Source of the DNA: Chrysophaeum taylorii
Taxonomy: Eukaryota; Sar; Pelagophyceae; Pelagomonadales; Pelagomonadaceae
DNA: 64,000 nt
Assembly: GCA_029834535.1 (NCBI GenBank)
Contig: JAQMWT010000323.1
Coordinates: 1 to 64,000, forward strand
Direction: 5' to 3'
Part shown: positions 8,873-19,895 of the stretch, one piece after another
Position numbering within the stretch: the first letter of the stretch is position 1
Layout: each line of letters opens with the position of its first letter
Position numbers and translations under genes: made by a program
The notes under the pieces: model-generated
What the model was told of the DNA's origin: nothing
Database searches by the model: none
What the model saw: the letters and a program-made list of their open reading frames with translations, nothing else

Positions 8873-9754
8873 CCCCAGGGTAAGGCTCAGGTAGGCGTGC
8901 GAGCCAAACGTTGATCCTCCAAGTCGTCTACGGCGACCTCGCAGACTATTTCCACGACCCGCGGCGGCTCTTTCAGCGCGCCATTCTCACGCCCCGTCGA
9001 AACGATGTTGTCGATGCTGACAACGCGCGCATGACCGCGGCCTTTCCCGGAGACGAGGCGTCGGAGTTCTTTTCGGCCGACTAGGTTGGGTCGGAAGACG
9101 ACGCCTCGCTCTTTACAGTCGAGTTTTCAACTCCCTGACCACCAACGGCATGCTGACTTTGATCGCGAGCTTAAAGTCTTCGCAACCTCCACCCGTCGCA
9201 CGGCCTCTTCAACGGCACCCGATACATCATCGATCGTGTCGTGTCACCAAGGCTCCTCCAACCAGTATCCCTTAAGCCCCGCCGACGCCAAACGATCACC
9301 AAGAGCCAGGAGCAGACGCCCCGTAAGGTCGGCGTCCTCTTGCCCAAGCCGTCTTCTGCCACGTCCATCTCTACGTGGCTCTCTGTCGAGTCAGCAACCC
9401 CGAGGATATCCTCTTCTGGGTCGACGACTCCACCCTACCCCAAACGTGCAGCGCGATACCGATAAGCCCCCTCCCGGCGTCTACACGCGGACTTAGGTGA
9501 GCTTATTGACCAGGTGAACTTACTGGGGTTTTTAGAGTAAACGCAAAGGTTAGCGGCGTGTGCGGATCAAAGCAGCTTAGATTGGCGGGGATGAGAGCGA
9601 CGAGCTCAGAGGGGAGTGGGGCGAGTGGGTGTGAGTAAGCACCGGGCTAGAGATTGGGACAAAGTGAACTAACTGACCAGGTGAACTTACTGGGACCAGG
9701 TGAACTTACTACGGTTAGAGATTGGGACTTGGTGAACTTACTGGCCTGCACTTG
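8873..9754 (+). mobile_element. Helitron-related repeat, copy B
   Basis: Same family and orientation as copy A. It holds the decayed PIF1-helicase C-terminal part, then the GGTGAACTTACTGG minisatellite, and ends in GGCCTGCACTTG. The helicase part is more diverged than in other copies (SQEQTPRKVGVLLPKP) and is interrupted. A hAT element is inserted 16 bp beyond its end. Confidence 0.75.
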
Positions 9755-9770
9755 TTTTTACTAAAAGGAT

Positions 9771-12618
9771 CAGCGTTGGGAATTCACTTCAGCAAGTGAA
9801 CGTGAACCACTTCACCAGCCACGCAATATTGGTGAAGTGATTTGAAGTGAACACGTCACCCTACGTGGCCATCGTGAACCTTTGTGAAGTGAACGCCACT
9901 TTTTTTTTTAAACGCCAGCGCCGGTCCCTGTCGCGCCCCGTCAGTTCCGTGCCCCCCGCGCGCTATTGCCTAAATCTGGTGCTCTTAGTTTCTTTCGCGT
10001 TTCGGGGCGAAGGAGGAGTTACCGCGGATGGGGTTCAGTGTTTCTTACTTTAGGCGATGTGAACGACCTCGGTATCTTCGTCTGGTTCTTCCTCATCAAC
10101 CTCCATCTCCGAAGAGTCTTCGGGGATGGTGCTCTCGGCGTTTTTGAAAAACTCGGTCTCGTGTCCGAGGTCCCTGTACTTAACCCGGGCCGCCACAATG
10201 AAATTCGTGTTCATGCGCAGTAGGGCAACTTTGTCCGTCTCGTCCGCGCTGAGCAACGTGTTTCCCTCAGTCAGGACAAGATTTCCAATGCTCAGGCAGC
10301 GCTCACAGTAGCTCTGCGCGCCATGTGTACCAATTGAGCCCTTAGAGGCTCTCGCCATGTCCGGAAGGAACCTATACTGCTCCTTGGTGAGCGGTCGATA
10401 CAGCTTTCCAACGTCGAGCACAGCCAGATCTGTGAAGCCGACTTCATCCTTCTTCTCAAGTTCAGGACAATGCTCTTTCCAGTCGAGCGATCTCGACAGC
10501 CTGATCCATTGAGTGAAGACCTGTTCAAACTCCACATTGAAATCGGGCGTCTGGTTCTCTGGCATAGCAAAAGACGGCACGTCGCCACTAATGTCGTCCC
10601 AAGCGTCGGTGCGTCGAGTGCCGCCAAGAGACTGCGGGCAGGCGCAGGCTCGGAGGGCGGCGCAGACTCGGAGGAAGTCTTTGCCTTTTCGTGGTGGAAT
10701 GCAGTCCGTGCGTAAATCACATATTCTTCTTTGAGCAACTTCCTGGCCTGAGCTCTCTGATTGGACGACAGGTGCCGGCAGTTGATAGTCCGAAAGTCAA
10801 GAAGGAAGGCAATCAGCTCGCGATCGTCGTTATTCGTAGTCGAAGTGACGCACGTAGTTTTCATTATTCCCGCAAAACCGACGCTCACATTCGAGAATAG
10901 CCCGCTCAAGACAGATTTGGCCGGTCTCGCTGAGGTCGTCAACATCGACAGTCTTACGTGGCATGGATTTCGCAGTTATGTTCGGGAGATAATGACTTCT
11001 AGCGTCCCAGCTCGCTGAGACTCGATCATGGTGTGCTTGATCAATGCGGCGCACGCCCCCAGGTATAAGTGTTCATGTTGCACGAAAACAACGGCCGCAT
11101 CCGTTATAGCAAAAATCGCCTCGAATTCAGCCAACGCCACCCATTGCTCATCACTGATTGTCCAGGGGAGTCCAATGTTGGAAGCCGCGTACAGTTTGAG
11201 CACGTGGCGCATACGCAGCAAGGAACGAATAAGTTGGTATCGCGCCCGGAACCACGTCTCATTGAGGTCGAGCTTGAGCTTCGGCGATTTCCCCGGCTGT
11301 AATGGCAAAAGCGCATGCAGATCCTTCAAACGTGTGCCGTAAGAACAGAACTTGGCTCCATCGTGGGCACTGTTCAGCAGCTCCTGGCCAGCTGGGAATG
11401 GATTGATCACCTGCTTGCCTCTGGATCGTGTCAAGTCGCCACATGCCGCAGCCGAGATTTTTGAGATATCATGCATGCCACACACTTCGACCTCAACAAA
11501 AATTCTTCGGCGACGCCAAGTGCAGCCCGGTCTTGAACTGTGGTTGCGGCCGCCAAATCGATATCGATTCCCGCACGCTCCGCGACCACAGAACGGAGCA
11601 GAGAAGACGTGCCGGAATCGGTCCCGTCGTCAGCTGGAACGAGGCCCACGCACACCGTCTCAACGCCACTCCAATCGGGCCAGATGAAGGATAGCTAATG
11701 GCCTGTCACTTGAACTTATCCTTGTGTGTCCCGCCGTCATGCAGCACCTGGGCGAATGGATTGCCGAAAGCCGCCTCATAACACTCCGTAACGACGTGCT
11801 TCAAGATTCGAACAAAGCAACGATATTCAGCGTCCACGTCAAACAGCGCCTTTCGAGTCATGAACGAGCACTTGCTTTTCCCGCCACCGCCGCGGTAATA
11901 CGCCTCAATTAGGTTGCGATGATCTTCGTCGTCAAAGGTGCGCTTGGAGATCCGCTGCGACGTGTACACGTAGTGCCGAGCCGAGAACGCCATCAGGGAA
12001 GAGTGCTTTGCCTGGCTGGGCATGGCCATGAAGTATCTCCTAATATACGATTTACCCTTCGAGGCTGCCACAACGCCCACGGCCGTCATAAAGCCCTCCT
12101 TTTCTTGGTCTGTCTTCTGTTTCTTGGTGAGCTGTTGACGTCCCAGGTCGTCCTCCGGATGCGCAGCCTTGAAGTGAGCAAGAGGCTTCCATGTGCTTTC
12201 TTGAAGTCTCTCGTCACCTTCAGGCGCCCCCAGCACCGGACACACACATGCGTCGCCTTCCCACTGACGCGGTCAGGATGATTTTCCTTCAGTCGACGCA
12301 CGCAGTCCCACACCTTGGACCTGGTTGATCGTCCGCTTTTGCCGGGTGTGTTCCACGTCAGCATCGACGTCGCAATCGGCTCGTTCTTGTGCTCCTCCTT
12401 CTGTTCCGCGTATTCCTCCTCATCATCAACATTATCCTCCACCTCCAGGTAGGCGGCTCGACTTCGTTCATCAGACGAGGTCAGGGTCGGGCCGTCAGCC
12501 GAAGTGAACGAACGTGAAGTGAACATTGGACTTCGGACGAAAAAGTTCGGTGAAGTGAAGTGAAGTGAACCAAATTCAGTGAACCTAGTGAAGTGAGCTC
12601 AGTGAATTCCCAACGCTG
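9771..12618 (-). mobile_element. hAT DNA transposon with intact ends
   Basis: 2,848 bp bounded by perfect 18-bp terminal inverted repeats, CAGCGTTGGGAATTCACT (9771-9788) and its complement (12601-12618). The CAGNG start and GTTGGGAA core are typical of hAT elements. The flanking 8 bp are AAAAGGAT and AAAATGAT, a target-site duplication with one mismatch. Both ends carry many copies of GTGAAGTGAAC-like motifs, probably transposase-binding sites. The DNA upstream of receptor copy 3 (23690-23715) reads TTTTTACTAAAGGATTGAG and shows the uninterrupted site. The element lies 5' of receptor copy 2. Confidence 0.88.
10050..12526 (-). pseudogene. hAT transposase, interrupted
   Basis: Minus-strand fragments in order fit one hAT transposase. 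First an acidic N-terminus and BED-type zinc finger (THVCVRCWGRLK, then a WKPLAHFKAAHP segment in a shifted frame), near 12170-12360. Next a middle section at 11706-12245 (SLMAFSARHYVYTSQRISKR). Then the segment at 10976-11485 (ETWFRARYQLIRSLLRMRHV, ISDEQWVALAEFEAIF) that resembles the part just before the C-terminal domain. Last the dimerisation domain at 10050-10580 (ARASKGSIGTHGAQSYCER). The pieces lie in different frames, so the gene is either broken several times or spliced by very short introns like those of the host. I favour a broken gene, with moderate confidence. Confidence 0.7.
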
Positions 12619-12691
12619 AAAATGATTGATTCGAAATTGAGTAAGTGCACAACACACAAGAGCAAACCCCCCCCCTCTTATTAGCAGTCGA

Positions 12692-13482
12692 CAGGGCTGC
12701 ACCTTGACTCGAAATTTTTGTCACATCAAAAATCTTGACTTTGACGTCACGTAGACAGTGGTCAGATTTGGGTCACGTCAAAATCAACTAACTATGACTG
12801 TCTTCATGATGGTCATGTCAAAGTCAACATCAAAAAAACGAGAAAAGCGGCCGCAAGAGGCCAGCAGAGGCCGGCGGCTGAAAACGCCCATACGCGCAGT
12901 TAGTGTCTTCCTCGCCTTCCCTCGTCTCTCGTACCTCCCTCCGCCTGCAGAAGCAGAAGAAAACGCAACAGCGCGACAGCTTTCTTGTTGGAGGAAAACC
13001 CGTTGTCACCGAAATGTAGCCGTCCAAAGTACCGCCGGTCTTGCTCCTCGACATCGCAGCAGATCGTAACACGTCGTGCCGCTCGTCGGATCGCGAAAGA
13101 TGCAGCAATGCGTCTTTTTACTGTAGTCCGTGTCTTTCTTCGCACGCTCTGAGTGATCCCCTGTCAGGCGCTTAACGTGCCTCCAAATCCCAGAAGGCGC
13201 CGCTCTCATCCCGGCTTTCTTTCCCGGGCGGGCGTGTTATCCCGATACTGCTCCGGTGGAATGTACGGCCTCGCGTCGTATTCCTCCTCCTCCGCCCCGC
13301 TGACATCCTCGTCCAACACGAGCTTGTGTACATGCACTGGAGCATCCGCCGACGACGTCACGTAAAATCCCATGACCGTGACCACAAAGTCGTCACGTCA
13401 AGTCACGAAAACATCAACGTCAGTATTTAACGGTCGTTTAACGTCAACATTGTGACGACCTTGACGTCAAGGTGCAGCCGTG
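12692..13482 (-). mobile_element. Short non-autonomous hAT-like element
   Basis: 791 bp with 17-bp terminal inverted repeats, CAGGGCTGCACCTTGAC and GTCAAGGTGCAGCCGTG (one mismatch). The flanking 8 bp are GCAGTCGA and GAAGTCGA, a target duplication with one mismatch. The end regions are packed with CGTCA/TGACG motifs in both orientations. The centre retains a minus-strand piece resembling a BED finger (GIWRHVKRLTGDHSER, KTHCCIF), so it looks like a deletion derivative of a larger hAT distinct from the 9771-12618 element. It ends 87 bp before the start codon of receptor copy 2. The equivalent site upstream of copy 3 (near 23735) is empty. Confidence 0.82.
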
Positions 13483-13569
13483 GAAGTCGACCTTTCAAAA
13501 CCCTGCAAAATTTTGGTTCTGAGGTTGTGGGAAAACGCGTCTTTGAAGTGAGAAGCCGTTGTCGAGTCG

Positions 13570-16500
13570 ATGATCGTGGCGGGTCGGGTATTGCTTTTGG
13601 CGGTGGCGGCGGCGGAGTTGACAAACAGGTCGCAGCTGACGCTCGTGGTGAGCCGGCGCGTGGTGGGAGCGGTCTATCCCGTCAACGCTTCGGGGACCGA
13701 GTGCTCATGGGCACGGTACAACGAAACGCCGTGCGAATGCCTGGGGGGCGGGGCGCGGCTCGCGGGGGTACTGTCGCGGGCCGAGGTCGCCCTGGACGCG
13801 GGGGGGTACTGGTACGGGAGCGGTCTGTTTTACGACCAGTACGAGGGCGCGGCATCGGCGGCGGTGGCGCGGGCATCTGGGTATGGCGCGCGCGCGCTCC
13901 ACTGGCTCGACTTCGTGATCGCGTGGCGGCCCCTGGAGGCCGAGCCCACGGGCGGGCGGGCCCTCGCGAGATTTTTATCCGCGGTCGGCGACGGACTGTG
14001 GGCCGTTGCGACGAACCTCGATGTGGCGGACGACCCGTACCTAACCACCGAGCTGACGACGAAAATTGGTTTCGTCGAGCGCGGCGGCAAGACGATCGCG
14101 ATTCTAGCGTTGCTCGACGCGAGGCGCATCGCGGAAGTGTCGCCCCACTACTCGGCCCGGTGCATGCCGTACGAGGAGGCGCTGACGGCGGCGATTGCGA
14201 CGGCCCGCGACGCTGACTTCGTGGTTTTGTTTGTTTCGGGCATGCCCGAGAGGGACGTCTTCGAGCTAGTCGCCGCCGCTGATGCGAGCGACGCGACCGA
14301 GGTTGATGGGCTCCGGGCGCTCGCGCGAAAATTTTTCGACATCGACGTGATCATCGTGGATGGCCGCGACGCGCTCGGCGCGGCGCTGGGCGGCGCGGGT
14401 GTTGAGATGGTTGAGAACTTGGCGGGGAGGCGCACAGCTATCGTAGTTACCGACGACTCGAAACGCGGCGTGGCGACGTCCACGGTCAGGTACGACGGGT
14501 CGACATGGACGACGGCAAACGAGATGCTCGACTGTCGCGTGGCCGAAAACGCGACGGTAAGGGCAAAGATCGACGCGTGGAAGTGGGAAATCGAGGCCAA
14601 GATGCGCGACGAGGTCGCGGGCGCGCTGGGCTTCGTTGCATCATCTCTCGACGAGGTACATCTTTCGGACTTGGTGTGCGACGCCGGAGCATACTGGGCC
14701 CAGGCCGACATGGCCTTTGTTGTTGAGAGCATCGTGCACGCCCCGTTGATTTCACCTCGCGTGCACGCTCAGGAGCTCCTCGAGGCCCTGCCTAACCTCA
14801 GCATAGATCTCGTGCGGCTCCGCGTACACGGCGCGGCGCTCAACGCGCTGTTACCGTTTGCGATCAGTCGTCCCGAGGGGGCGGTCCACGTGTCGAGATC
14901 CGCGCGCGTGACATGGTATGTCGTCGACACCGGCGCGGTTCTTTTCGGGGGGGTAACCTTGAATGGAACCAGTTTAGTAGGCGACGCGATGTACACGGTT
15001 GTCGTGGCCGTGGACGGGGGCGAAGAAGCCATCAGAGCGGTGGATCCAACGGCGACGCATGCGATACCCCTCGGCGTCTCGAGCTATGGCGCGGCTGCGG
15101 CCTACCTGCGCCTCTTCCACGATACGACGGAGGATGCTTTGGATCCAGAGGTGAACTACGCGGTGCAGCGGATCGAGAAGCTCGGTGACATCCGGCTTGT
15201 TCGGGTCGCCCTGCTATGCGGAGACACCGTGAGCCGGCTTCAGCTGTGTGACCACGCGCTGCACGCCATCAGGCTGCTGAACGGCGATATTGGTGGCTTC
15301 CCGGACACTGACGTGTCGCCGGTGCGCGTTGAACCGTACGTCGTCAACATCGGCTGCTCGGAAGGCCGAGCGCTCGAGGGACTCGCCAACCTCAGCCTCG
15401 CGACACAAACGTCATTCGACGCTGTCGTGACCGACTGCTCCGACGACGTGGGGGCGGTGTCGAGCATCGAAGGGCGGGCCAAGCTGAACGAGATCACGCT
15501 CGGGCTGCAGGGCTGGAACCATGTTGTCGTGTCGCCGTCGGCAACGGCGCCGTCGCTCGCCGACAACGACGCGTACCCGTACCTCGTGCGCCTCGCCACG
15601 GCATCGACCTTCAACGGACTCGCCGTTGCGGCGATGATGGCGGGCTACGGCTGGCACCTCGTTGCCGTCATCCACGACGACTCGTCCTTCGCAACTGAGG
15701 CAGCCCAAGCCTTCGTAGACAAGTTTCTCGCCGACGATCCTGCGAACAACCGCGTCCTCGGCAACGGTGCCTGCAAAGGACCGGTCTCGTGTGCCCGTTC
15801 AGTCACGGGCACCGACGGCGCGCCCGTAGGCATCGCATTTTCGCTGTCGGCCATGGACGACGGCCTCGTCAGCGCGAGCGAGATCCTCGACGCCGTCGAT
15901 GCCCTCGGCACAAAGATCGTTTATCTTTCCACCTACCAAAGAGTTCAAAGGATTATTTATGGTCAAGCTGCGCGCTCCGAAACGCTGTATGGCCTCGGCT
16001 ACGCTTGGATCAACAGCCTTCCGTCGGAGTCGGCGGTCGTCGACGAGGATACGGGCATCGTAGACAACGACGCGGCCGACGGTCTCAGAGGTGCCCTCGG
16101 CTTCATCGAACAAACCCCGACCCCCGAAGACGGAACTCTCACCCTTGGTTATTACAACCAATGGGAAGCGGCCTCGCCGAGCTCGGCGAACTGCGTCTAT
16201 CCCACCATCTCCGACAAGGTTGACTTTTGTGACCTCGACGACGACCCATATACGACGCCGGATTACGCGCTCTTTTGGGTCGATGCCATCGCCGTCTACG
16301 CCTCGTCCCTCGTGGCGCTCATAGAGAGTACGAAAAACGTGTCAGCGATCCACGACCCTGCGGTGGCTGTCAACGCCATCCTTAGCCGCGAAAATCTCGA
16401 GGGCGCTACTGGCTCTATAACGCTCGACGCTTCGGGCGGCCGCCGCGGCAACTTTCGAGGCCTCAACTTCCGCGTCAAGCAGAGCGTTACCACGAGCCGC

Positions 16501-18573
16501 CGTCGGCTCATCGAGCTGTCTTCGGAAAGCGCCTCTTACCAAGAAATAGGGACGTATTTTTCGGCCGTCGACGTGTTCAACGTTACGGACGACGTCTATT
16601 TTCCTGGAGACACGACAACGCCTCCCGCGGACAGTGACCCTACCGCGACCAGCAACAATAAGAAGTCGTCGGACTCCTTGCGGCAATATATTCTCTGGGC
16701 CGTTTATGCGCTCGTCGCTGTCCTCGTCGTCGCCGTCGCCTTCATCGCCTACTTGGTGACAAAGAATTGGAAGAAGCGAAAAACGCCTGACATTTACATA
16801 GCCGTGCGCGGCTACAAGATTACCGAGCGCGGCTACGTGCTCGCCAAGGGCTTCGCGCCGGAGATGTCACCTCGCGATGATACGCCCGTGCATTTAGAGG
16901 AAAACACGCCATTAGTAGTAGAACCCAGACCCCGGACGTATTTCATCGACCGATGGGAATTCAGTGAAGACGATTCACGCGAGATGAATCAGTCGAACGA
17001 CTGCGAGGAAAACGACGACGACGACGACGACGACGAATTGTGTGCGGCTAGCGATCCGAGCCTCGCTTCTTCGTGCCTCGCTTCTCTGTGGCGAGACTAT
17101 GCCGACAAAGACCAGACCGAGATTTCTCACAGCTACCGCGACTGGCTCCATTCGAAGCATGCTCGCGCTGCCGCGGCCTCTTCTTCAGCGGGTCTGAGGC
17201 GCGTGTCAAGCGCTGCTTCTTCTGCGGCCAACAAGCATATGGTCTCGCTCGGCACCTACGAAGTGAACATGCGCGATATGCTCCACGTTGACAGAAGAAC
17301 TGGCAAGGAACGACGAGTGCGAAAAATCGGAAAGAGGGAAGTGCAGATGCGCTGGTTCTTCGGTGAAACGTGGTACAAGGTCGATGGGTGTTCCCCGGAG
17401 TTTCTACCAGACTTCGCGTTCAGCGTGAATCTCAAAGGCGACGAGGTCTGGAAACGCTTTCCCCCCGACGCCGAAGCCGAAGTCTCCGAGGCTTTCTGCT
17501 ACTGGCTTAACAACGATCGCAATGCCTCTGGCCAAATCTACTTTACCGATCACTTTGAGCTCACTCGGGCATCGGATGCGAACGCGCGAACTGGCTATGT
17601 CATCGACTTTGTCGAGATGATGCAGACCAAGTTATCGTCGTTTTTCAAACGAAAACTCGCGGTCGTCGTCGTGCCCGCGAACGTCGCACTTCCGGCATTG
17701 GTTGAAGAGGCCAAGGAGGAAGATTTAGGGGAATCAGAAACAACGACTGTCGACGTTACCGAATACACGGAGGTGCCAGATGAACTTCTTGGAAAAGACT
17801 TAATCGAGGAGCTCGTGCGCGGCGACCTCGTTGCGGTTAGTCCCAATCACAAGCCGTTGGATTTGGGGACCACCCATGGCGTCTGGGGTCGCGGAGCCGT
17901 CGTCGGCAGTACTGCCAAAGGCTGGTTCCCGATGGCGTGCGTCGACTTCAAGCCGCTCGAGAAACGCGTCGACACCCCGACGCTCTGGACGCTCAACAAG
18001 AAGGAGCACGTTCTCGACAAAGACTTAGACCGCGTCGAATGGGAGGACATCATCGAAAGGCTCCCCAAGCTCGACATCGTCAGCATCACCCGAATTCAGG
18101 ACCGTATTCGCTGGCGTGCCTACAACGCGGCGCTCAACAGTATACGCGAAGAAATCGACCGCGGCCCCTTGGTAGAAAATGTCCTCGGATACGCGGTCGA
18201 CTGCGTCCTCGAGCATTGCCCTGTGTTCCACGGTACCGACCACGATAAGGCCGAGGCCATCACGAACACGGGCTTTGAACCGCAACTTGCTGACCTAGGA
18301 AGCAAGTTAGGCCGCGGCTCGTACTTTGCAATAGAGCCCGCCCTCGCAGAGTTGTACGCGCATCCCGACGACGACGGTGTCTGCAACATATTTGTCTGCC
18401 GCATTATCACTGGTTTCACGACCGAAGGTAAACAAGGAATCTCGGAGCCTGAGAAAGGTTATCATTCTACCACTGACGATAAACAAGCTATCTTCTGTAT
18501 CTTCCACAAGACCCATGCCTACCCGCTCTACCGCGTGAGATTCAAGTACGCGGCTAAAACTCAAATTAACTAA
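13570..18573 (+). CDS. Transmembrane receptor-like mono-ADP-ribosyltransferase, copy 2
   Basis: 1,667 aa, uninterrupted, same architecture as copy 1: signal peptide, degenerate 5'-nucleotidase-like domain, ANF-receptor-like domain, one membrane helix, WWE-like, SH3-like and PARP catalytic domains with the His (FHGT), Tyr (GSYFA) and Ile (IFCIF) triad intact. It is a mosaic. Ectodomain markers (SRRVV, LDAGG, DASDATEVDG, NGTSLVGDAMYTVVV, SSDSLRQ) agree with copy 3. The cytoplasmic part (LAKGFAPEMSP, FSEDDSREMNQ, LASSCLASLW, terminal AAKTQIN) and the 3' flank agree with copy 1. The switch lies in roughly 100 bp around the membrane helix (16690-16790). Its upstream DNA is crowded by two hAT insertions, so its expression may differ. 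Intact frame suggests a functional or very young gene. Confidence 0.85.
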   Translation: MIVAGRVLLLAVAAAELTNRSQLTLVVSRRVVGAVYPVNASGTECSWARYNETPCECLGGGARLAGVLSRAEVALDAGGYWYGSGLFYDQYEGAASAAVARASGYGARALHWLDFVIAWRPLEAEPTGGRALARFLSAVGDGLWAVATNLDVADDPYLTTELTTKIGFVERGGKTIAILALLDARRIAEVSPHYSARCMPYEEALTAAIATARDADFVVLFVSGMPERDVFELVAAADASDATEVDGLRALARKFFDIDVIIVDGRDALGAALGGAGVEMVENLAGRRTAIVVTDDSKRGVATSTVRYDGSTWTTANEMLDCRVAENATVRAKIDAWKWEIEAKMRDEVAGALGFVASSLDEVHLSDLVCDAGAYWAQADMAFVVESIVHAPLISPRVHAQELLEALPNLSIDLVRLRVHGAALNALLPFAISRPEGAVHVSRSARVTWYVVDTGAVLFGGVTLNGTSLVGDAMYTVVVAVDGGEEAIRAVDPTATHAIPLGVSSYGAAAAYLRLFHDTTEDALDPEVNYAVQRIEKLGDIRLVRVALLCGDTVSRLQLCDHALHAIRLLNGDIGGFPDTDVSPVRVEPYVVNIGCSEGRALEGLANLSLATQTSFDAVVTDCSDDVGAVSSIEGRAKLNEITLGLQGWNHVVVSPSATAPSLADNDAYPYLVRLATASTFNGLAVAAMMAGYGWHLVAVIHDDSSFATEAAQAFVDKFLADDPANNRVLGNGACKGPVSCARSVTGTDGAPVGIAFSLSAMDDGLVSASEILDAVDALGTKIVYLSTYQRVQRIIYGQAARSETLYGLGYAWINSLPSESAVVDEDTGIVDNDAADGLRGALGFIEQTPTPEDGTLTLGYYNQWEAASPSSANCVYPTISDKVDFCDLDDDPYTTPDYALFWVDAIAVYASSLVALIESTKNVSAIHDPAVAVNAILSRENLEGATGSITLDASGGRRGNFRGLNFRVKQSVTTSRRRLIELSSESASYQEIGTYFSAVDVFNVTDDVYFPGDTTTPPADSDPTATSNNKKSSDSLRQYILWAVYALVAVLVVAVAFIAYLVTKNWKKRKTPDIYIAVRGYKITERGYVLAKGFAPEMSPRDDTPVHLEENTPLVVEPRPRTYFIDRWEFSEDDSREMNQSNDCEENDDDDDDDELCAASDPSLASSCLASLWRDYADKDQTEISHSYRDWLHSKHARAAAASSSAGLRRVSSAASSAANKHMVSLGTYEVNMRDMLHVDRRTGKERRVRKIGKREVQMRWFFGETWYKVDGCSPEFLPDFAFSVNLKGDEVWKRFPPDAEAEVSEAFCYWLNNDRNASGQIYFTDHFELTRASDANARTGYVIDFVEMMQTKLSSFFKRKLAVVVVPANVALPALVEEAKEEDLGESETTTVDVTEYTEVPDELLGKDLIEELVRGDLVAVSPNHKPLDLGTTHGVWGRGAVVGSTAKGWFPMACVDFKPLEKRVDTPTLWTLNKKEHVLDKDLDRVEWEDIIERLPKLDIVSITRIQDRIRWRAYNAALNSIREEIDRGPLVENVLGYAVDCVLEHCPVFHGTDHDKAEAITNTGFEPQLADLGSKLGRGSYFAIEPALAELYAHPDDDGVCNIFVCRIITGFTTEGKQGISEPEKGYHSTTDDKQAIFCIFHKTHAYPLYRVRFKYAAKTQIN

Positions 18574-19094
18574 CTACTAGCGCCTGTTGCTTCAAGAGGA
18601 AACCGAGGAATAATACTTGAAATGCTGGTTTACCTCTTTCCGCCTCCGATTCATTGATTGATCAATTGCCACTGGACATCGTTCCCCAGCGTTGGTTTGG
18701 AGGCGTATTCGTTGTATTTAAAGCCATGTTCGCCTGGGGGATCGTGCTCCTGTGATCCTCGATCTTGTCGATCATCATTTTTTGTCATCTCCATCGCACA
18801 CGCTTGATTTTCATGTCTGTCTACCGATTCGTTCGTTCATTGAAGGCTTTTATCTTTCTCCTCAAAAACGCCCGTGCTCCATTCTATGAGTGTAATGAAA
18901 GGAGACGAGGAGTGCCTACTGTCCCGTCTGCTTTCGAGATTCTGGACAGGGTAATACTAGAAACTAGAAGGGCCGAGGAGGAGGGCGTGGACCAGCAAGA
19001 CAACTGAAAGTATATGGTACCTCTGGTGTAAATATTTTTGATGCAAGCTCACTATAGACTGTTGCACTACACAACAATGTGATGAGAAAAAATA
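18574..19094. other. 3' flank of receptor copy 2
   Basis: No gene is seen. Nearly identical to the flank of copy 1 except that one 15-bp repeat (AAACGCCCGTGCTCC) and the adjoining 154 bp are missing at about 18880. The copy 3 flank retains a related intervening sequence, so the loss is derived in copy 2. Confidence 0.6.
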
Positions 19095-19895
19095 ATGAGA
19101 TTAGTTTTGATGGTTAATCGTCGTCACCGTTGTTTTCATTTTTTTATGGGGGATGATCTCGGACTTGAACCTGAGCTTCTTGAAGGTGCGTCCGTACTTG
19201 TCTCGAGCCCACTTTGCGTATTCCTCGTTCATGCGCAGGGTCACAAGCATGTCCAGCTCCGCGTCGCTCAGGATGGTGTTACCCTCGGTCATGACGATGC
19301 TGGCAGCTCAGATGATGCGCTCGCAGAAGCTCTCAGCAGGCAGCGCGCCGATATTGCCCTTTGAACCTCGTGCCGTGTTCGGATGGTACCCGTACTCCTG
19401 GTTGTCTTCGATTCGCGTGTACTTGGCGACGTTGAGCATCATCAGATCCAAGAGCTTGAGGATCCTAGAGGTTTTTGAGAAATCCGAGAGGTGTCAGGAT
19501 ATTCCTTGAGCCCCTCGATGCTGCGAGCGTACTGGACCCACTTCGCAAAGACACGTTCGAACTCCACCTTGAAGTACGACATCGCCTCCACCGATTGCCC
19601 AGCTTGCTGCTGCTGATGCTGCTCCTCGGGCTGAGGAATGGCTTCGGCCCAGCAGTCGGGCTCGACGTCGCCATTGTCATCTTAGTCGGACGCCGGTGCC
19701 GTCGCACGAAGGCGTTGCCATCATCCTCCTCACCGTCGTCATCAGTAACACCCTCGATCTCACTAACCAGCACGCTACCGGAGGCGACTGCTCCGCGTCG
19801 CCGTCGCGTACGGGGTCTGTAGCTACGAACAGGAGCGTCGAACAATTTGATTGGTCGACTCGCACAGATGTGGCTAATGGAAAAACCGTACTCTA
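19095..19895 (-). pseudogene. hAT transposase C-terminal remnant (copy 2 flank)
   Basis: Near-identical counterpart of the remnant at 7037-7860, with the same MTEGNTILSDAELDMLVTLRMN piece and the same broken frame. Its far side is cut at CTCTACA by the inverted Helitron-related copy that starts at 19896, whereas in the copy 1 flank the sequence continues into TGTAACATCTTC. Confidence 0.7.
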
